The position numbers and the translations under genes are program-made. From Comamonas testosteroni (GTDB lineage: Bacteria > Pseudomonadota > Gammaproteobacteria > Burkholderiales > Burkholderiaceae_C), in contig NZ_AWOR01000001.1 in assembly GCF_000761245.1 (NCBI RefSeq), positions 124,001-188,000 of the forward strand: 64,000 nucleotides of DNA. Direction: 5' to 3'. Shown in pieces: positions 60,480 through 64,000 of this stretch. Position 1 is the stretch's first letter, and the number at the start of each line of letters is the position of its first letter. The notes under the pieces are model-generated. The model was given only the letters and a program-made list of their open reading frames with translations, was not told the origin of the DNA and ran no database searches.

Positions 60480-60520
60480 CAAAGGGTTTCAGACCTGTAA
60501 ATGTTCTATTTCTAATCCAG

Positions 60521-60544
60521 TCAAGCGCAAGCCGCTATCAAAAC
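60521..60544 (-). repeat. Family intergenic repeat overlapping the YeiH-type stop codon
   Basis: On the minus strand it reads TTTTGATAGCGGCTTGCGCT, with the gene's TGA stop inside the TGATAGC block. It is comparable to the elements at 11386-11420. The stop codon appears to be supplied by the repeat. Confidence 0.45.
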
Positions 60545-61626
60545 AGTGTTGGAATCCAGAGATTCAGTACCAGGCCGGCGACCAGCAGCCAGGCGAACAG
60601 AGCCAGGGCCAGAATCAGCGGCTTGGTGCCGGCAGCGCGCACGGCGCGGATATGGGTGGTCAGGCCCAGAGCGGCCATGGCCAGGGCCAGCAGCGCGTTG
60701 TCGAGTTGAATGCCGACGCTCACCACCTCTTTGGGCAGCACGCCCAGGGAGTTGACGCCGGCCATGGCCACGAAGCCCACGGCAAACCAGGGAATGGTGA
60801 TCCGGTTGGCGGGCTGGCCGTTGTTCACACCCAGAGCTCGTTCGCTGCGTGTCAGCCACATGGACAACACCAGCAGGAAGGGCGCCAGCATCATCACGCG
60901 CACCATCTTGGCGATCACGGCCGTGTCTGCGGCCTGGCTGCCTATGGCTTCGCCGGCGGCCACGACCTGGGCCACCTCATGCACGGTGGAGCCGACGAAA
61001 ACGCCGTACTGCTGCATGCTGGTGTCTATCCAGCCGTACTCGGCATTCCAGTGGAACAGCGCCGGGTAGAGAAAGGTGCCGATGGTGCCGAACACCACCA
61101 CGGTGGCCACGGCCACGGCCACGTCTTCTGCGCGGCCCTTGACCACGGGTTCGGTGGCCAGCACGGCGGCGGCACCGCAGATGGAGGCGCCGGCCCCCAC
61201 CAGCATGGTGGTGCGCTTGTCCATGCCCAGCAGCTTCTGGCCTATCCACTGCGCCAGCAAAAAGGTGCTGGACAGCACCAGCGCATCGATCACCACGCCG
61301 GCCATGCCAACCTGGCCGATGTCCTGGAAGGTCAGGCGCAGACCGTAGAGCACGATGCCGGTGCGCAGCAGGCGGGCCTTGGTGAAGGCGATGCCGCTGG
61401 CACACTGGCTGGCGATGGCGGGATAGACGGTGTTGCCGATCAGCAGACCGATGATGATGGCCAGCGTCAGCGCGCTTAGGCCGTTGTTCTTGATGGCCGG
61501 AAACTGCGCGGCCCAGGTGGCCGCGGCAGCGATGGCGCCCGCCAGCAGCAGGCCGGGAATCATCCCGCCGGTCTTGTGCATCCAGCCTTGCGAGGGTGCG
61601 GAGTTTTTCAGTGTTGTAGTGTTCAT
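60538..61626 (-). CDS. YeiH-family transporter (putative sulfate exporter family)
   Basis: A 362-residue membrane protein with about ten helices, of the UPF0324/YeiH family often annotated as a putative sulfate exporter. Typical blocks are GIAFTKARLLRTGIVLYGLRLTFQDI, GAGASICGAAAVLATEPVVKG and STVHEVAQVVAAGEAIG. The start at 61626 has AAAGG 6 bases upstream; a longer frame to 61653 lacks one. A LysR regulator is divergent across a 264-base gap, the same pairing as yeiH and yeiE in E. coli. The real substrate is not settled for this family. Confidence 0.9.
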   Translation of the reverse strand: MNTTTLKNSAPSQGWMHKTGGMIPGLLLAGAIAAAATWAAQFPAIKNNGLSALTLAIIIGLLIGNTVYPAIASQCASGIAFTKARLLRTGIVLYGLRLTFQDIGQVGMAGVVIDALVLSSTFLLAQWIGQKLLGMDKRTTMLVGAGASICGAAAVLATEPVVKGRAEDVAVAVATVVVFGTIGTFLYPALFHWNAEYGWIDTSMQQYGVFVGSTVHEVAQVVAAGEAIGSQAADTAVIAKMVRVMMLAPFLLVLSMWLTRSERALGVNNGQPANRITIPWFAVGFVAMAGVNSLGVLPKEVVSVGIQLDNALLALAMAALGLTTHIRAVRAAGTKPLILALALFAWLLVAGLVLNLWIPTLF

Positions 61627-61694
61627 CGTGACCTTTCGCAGCAGGCAAGACAACAGGTCTGATTGCCGGCATGGAGGTCACTTTAGATTTCTTG

Positions 61695-61710
61695 GTTATA
61701 TTTGTATAAC
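61695..61710. promoter_or_regulatory. Palindrome in the YeiH/LysR divergent region
   Basis: GTTATA-TTTG-TATAAC is a perfect 16-base inverted repeat, 69 bases upstream of the YeiH-type start and 181 bases from the LysR start. LysR proteins of the YeiE/CbbR group bind AT-rich sites of this kind. Confidence 0.6.
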
Positions 61711-61890
61711 TAATAGTTTTTGTAAGATCAACCTATAAAACAGGTAGATTGAGCTTTCTGACTCCTGCGATTCGACTCAATCATTGACTGGATGAGCCGA
61801 TGCTGGCGAAGCCGGGATGCCCGTTTTGAATGGTAGGCAGGGGCTCCTGGCGAGCCTGTTGTCATCGATACGAATACAAGAATCATCGTC

Positions 61891-62847
61891 ATGCTGCACC
61901 TCACCTTGCGTCAGTTCGAGATCTTCTGCGCCGTGGCCCAAAGCGGGACCACGGTGGCTGCCGCAGAGGCCGTAGCGCTTTCGCAGTCGGCCACCAGTGC
62001 CGCGCTGCAGCAACTGGAGCAAGGCCTGGGCGTGCAGTTGTTCGAGCGCGTGGGCAAGCGTCTGGTGCTCAACGATGCAGGCCGTGCGCTGCTGCCCCAG
62101 GCCCTGAGCGTGCTGGAGCAGGCCAGAGGCATAGAGCAGACGTTTTCCGCGCGTGCGGCCAATATGCCGGTGCGCCTGCGCGTGGCGGCCAGTACCACCA
62201 TCGGCACCTATGCGCTGCCCGAAGTGCTGGCGCGGCTGGCACGCTCGCATCCGCTGGTGCGCGTGGACCTGCAGATCGCCAATACCCAGGAAGTGGGCGA
62301 AGCCGTGCAGGCCATGGAGGTCGACATGGGCCTGATCGAGGGCAGCAGCCACTGGCAGGGGCTGGAGGTCGAGCCCTGGCTGCGCGATGAATTGGTCATC
62401 GTGGCATCGCCGCAGGATCCGCTGGCCGAGCTGGCGCGCAGCAAGCCGCTGGGCGTGGCAGCGCTGCGCAAGGCGGCATGGCTGCTGCGCGAGGCGGGCT
62501 CGGGCACGCGCGAGATGGTCGAGCATGCGCTGCTGCCGCATCTGCACCAGCTGCCTGCAACCGCCACGCTGGGCAGCTCCGAGGCGATTGCGCGCTGTGT
62601 CGAGCAGGGGCTGGGCATCAGCTGTCTGTCGCGCGTGCTGGTGCAGTCACAGTTGCAGGCCCGGGCGCTGGAAATTCTGCCCACCACCTTGCCGCGCATG
62701 TGGCGCAACTTCTCTCTGGTGCAGCGCGCCGGAAAGCGCCGCTCGCCCGCACTGCAGGCCTTTGTCGATGCCTGCAAGGCCAGCGAGCCGGCGCTGAGCG
62801 AGCTCTCGGATCCCTCCAATGTCAAACACGCTGTAGCGCCTGAATGA
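61891..62847 (+). CDS. LysR-family regulator (YeiE-like)
   Basis: A 318-residue LysR protein: LTLRQFEIFCAVAQSGTTVAAAEAVALSQSATSAALQQLE forms the helix-turn-helix region. The effector domain includes LRVAASTTIGTYALPEVLARL, the opening of the CbbR/CysL/YeiE subgroup. It is divergent from the YeiH-type transporter gene and probably activates it. The C-terminal 20 residues are extra and Ser/Glu-rich. Confidence 0.92.
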   Translation: MLHLTLRQFEIFCAVAQSGTTVAAAEAVALSQSATSAALQQLEQGLGVQLFERVGKRLVLNDAGRALLPQALSVLEQARGIEQTFSARAANMPVRLRVAASTTIGTYALPEVLARLARSHPLVRVDLQIANTQEVGEAVQAMEVDMGLIEGSSHWQGLEVEPWLRDELVIVASPQDPLAELARSKPLGVAALRKAAWLLREAGSGTREMVEHALLPHLHQLPATATLGSSEAIARCVEQGLGISCLSRVLVQSQLQARALEILPTTLPRMWRNFSLVQRAGKRRSPALQAFVDACKASEPALSELSDPSNVKHAVAPE

Positions 62848-62974
62848 CAGACGTCGGCAGCTATGGTTTTCTTAACAATGATTTGCTTGCGACACCGGTT
62901 TTTGCCCCTATATTGGGTAGACAAGTCGGGCGCGCGCTGCGCGACACCGGCTTTCACAAGCAGGGAGGAACACC

Positions 62975-63196
62975 ATGAAAACCATCGATGAAATGCTGCA
63001 CCTGGACCTGCTCACTCACGAACAGCATCTGCAGATCAGCCACTGGATCGACGATGCGCAGTCCCCCGAGGCCATTTTGCAGATGCCTGCCGGACTCTGG
63101 CAGGCCGTGGAGCGCGCCAGCCAGGCCATGGGCGTGAACGAGGATCTGCTGCGTCCGCCGGCGCTGGACGCGGGCGGCCTGACTTTCAGTCAGTAG
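62975..63196 (+). CDS. Small protein of unknown function (73 residues)
   Basis: A 73-residue acidic protein starting MKTIDEMLHLDLLTHEQH, with no signal or membrane segment. A strong AGGGAGGA ribosome site lies 6 bases before the ATG, and the codon use matches neighbours, so it is probably a real gene. A second segment, IDDAQSPEAILQMPAGLWQA, suggests an amphipathic helical protein. I do not recognise a family. It has its own upstream region after the LysR gene and converges on creA. Confidence 0.7.
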   Translation: MKTIDEMLHLDLLTHEQHLQISHWIDDAQSPEAILQMPAGLWQAVERASQAMGVNEDLLRPPALDAGGLTFSQ

Positions 63197-63234
63197 GTTG
63201 CGGGGCCTGGCGCTCAGTAAAAACTGCCTCAAAC

Positions 63235-63258
63235 GCAGGCTGCACAAGCACAGCCTGC
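63235..63258. terminator. Hairpin between convergent genes
   Basis: The stem GCAGGCTG/CAGCCTGC with an eight-base loop lies between the 73-residue gene and creA. T runs follow only weakly on each side, so it is a possible two-way terminator. Confidence 0.4.
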
Positions 63259-63266
63259 TCTGATTT

Positions 63267-63767
63267 TCATTTCAGCGGGATAGCCGTTCCCTGCGGCACG
63301 GCCACGGCGGTGACGCTGTTCTGGGGCGAGCCCTCGATCACCCGGTCCGAGTAGGTCATATAGATCAGGGCATTGCGCTTGGCATCCACCATGCGCACCA
63401 CACGCAGGCGCTTGAACAGCAGCGAGGTGCGCTCGGTGAACACTTCTTCCTGCTGCCTGAGCGGCGCGGGGAACTGGATATTGCCCGTGGCCTGGCAGGC
63501 AATCGACGCCTCCGAGCGATCCTCGGCCAGACCCAGGCCGCCCTTGATGCCGCCGGTCTTGGCACGCGAGACATAGCAGGTCACACCCGGCACCTTGGGG
63601 TCGTCATAGGCATCGACCACGATCTTGTGATCCGGGCCAATCCACTTGAAGACGGTGTCCACGGCTCCGATCTGTTCGGCATGGCTCATGCCGACAAAGG
63701 CCATGGTTCCTACGGTGGCGGCCGCAACGGCCAGAGCGGCAGAGAGCAATTTCATGGTGGTGCGCAT
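63267..63767 (-). CDS. creA: CreA-family periplasmic protein
   Basis: A 166-residue exported protein of the CreA family (function unknown, found in many Proteobacteria). The signal peptide is [18 protein letters not shown] with cleavage after SHA. The conserved body includes [36 protein letters not shown], two conserved Cys (VTCYVS and SIACQAT) that could form a disulfide, and a family-typical [19 protein letters not shown]. The internal ATG at 63755 is a possible start. It is a single gene. Confidence 0.92.
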   Translation of the reverse strand: MRTTMKLLSAALAVAAATVGTMAFVGMSHAEQIGAVDTVFKWIGPDHKIVVDAYDDPKVPGVTCYVSRAKTGGIKGGLGLAEDRSEASIACQATGNIQFPAPLRQQEEVFTERTSLLFKRLRVVRMVDAKRNALIYMTYSDRVIEGSPQNSVTAVAVPQGTAIPLK

Positions 63768-63935
63768 ACGGTGAGTTAAGGGTTAACCCTTGGCTTTTAA
63801 CAGGGCATTGAGTCCCGGGCAAGGGATTGGCAGCCGGCCTTAGGACAATACCTGCTGCTGCAGAACTTTCTGTATTGCATCACGGTTTGCCCCGGCCTGC
63901 TGGCGGGCACCGGCCGCTGAGACGCCGCCACAGGC

Positions 63936-64000
63936 ATGACACAACGCACGCCGGACTTCCGAACTCCCTCTTTGATCTGCGACGGCCCCTCGGGCGGTGG
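63936..64000 (+). CDS. Start of a gene cut by the window end
   Basis: An ATG at 63936 opens a frame that stays open to the end of the window, reading MTQRTPDFRTPSLICDGPSG. A GCCACAGGC stretch precedes it without a strong ribosome site. Too little is present to assign a family. The 168 bases before it, back to creA, hold no other feature that I see. Confidence 0.35.
   Translation, partial: MTQRTPDFRTPSLICDGPSGG

Overview
The window is a high-GC stretch of a betaproteobacterial chromosome, most likely Comamonas or a close Comamonadaceae relative. The evidence is the codon use, the Bug-type binding protein, the paired DUF2760/Hsp70 genes, the HglS lysine-catabolism pair and short family-typical intergenic repeats. 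No rRNA, tRNA, CRISPR array, transposase or phage gene was seen.

Layout. 0.1-2.8 kb: a small catabolic operon (TauD/TfdA dioxygenase, class II aldolase, 2-hydroxyacid dehydrogenase). 2.8-7.1 kb: a copper-exporting ATPase behind a MerR-type promoter, riboflavin synthase, and a repeat-built beta-helix protein. 7.6-12.4 kb: an aminotransferase overlapping a 2-oxoadipate dioxygenase (HglS), a divergent LysR regulator, and an amino-acid binding protein. 12.8-15.5 kb: DUF2760 protein plus an Hsp70 homologue. A second, larger Hsp70 homologue lies at 33.1-36.0 kb.

15.7-33.0 kb, between the two Hsp70 genes, is an organosulfur-type cluster. A leftward arm holds a Dpp-type ABC transporter, an aldo/keto reductase, a DszC/SfnB-like monooxygenase and a porin. 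A rightward arm holds an FMN-dependent LLM monooxygenase, two binding proteins, an amidase, an acyl-CoA-dehydrogenase-like flavoenzyme, a DszB-like desulfinase and an NmrA-like protein. The arms diverge from an AT-rich control region with two palindromes. The desulfinase keeps the Cys, His and Arg that line the DszB active site, so this looks like a 4S-like oxidative desulfurisation route with its own importer.

37.7-49.7 kb is a complete nitrate/nitrite assimilation region: NasR (NIT plus ANTAR), NrtABD transport, NirBD, NasA and the siroheme enzyme CobA. Two separate sigma54-type promoters each lead into a leader with paired hexaloop hairpins (A at loop position 1, G at position 4) and an overlapping terminator, the architecture of NasR antitermination. 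A 42-codon Cys-rich ORF overlaps the start of nasA and copies its iron-sulfur N-terminus.

51.4-57.9 kb is a TonB receptor plus TupA-like binding protein, DUF2478 protein and a BtuCDF/MolABC-type transporter, behind a ModE-like palindrome. It is interpreted as a molybdate/tungstate uptake operon that could feed the molybdenum enzyme NasA nearby. 57.9-64 kb: FUSC transporter with MarR repressor, YeiH-type transporter with divergent LysR regulator, a small conserved-looking ORF, CreA, and the start of a further gene.
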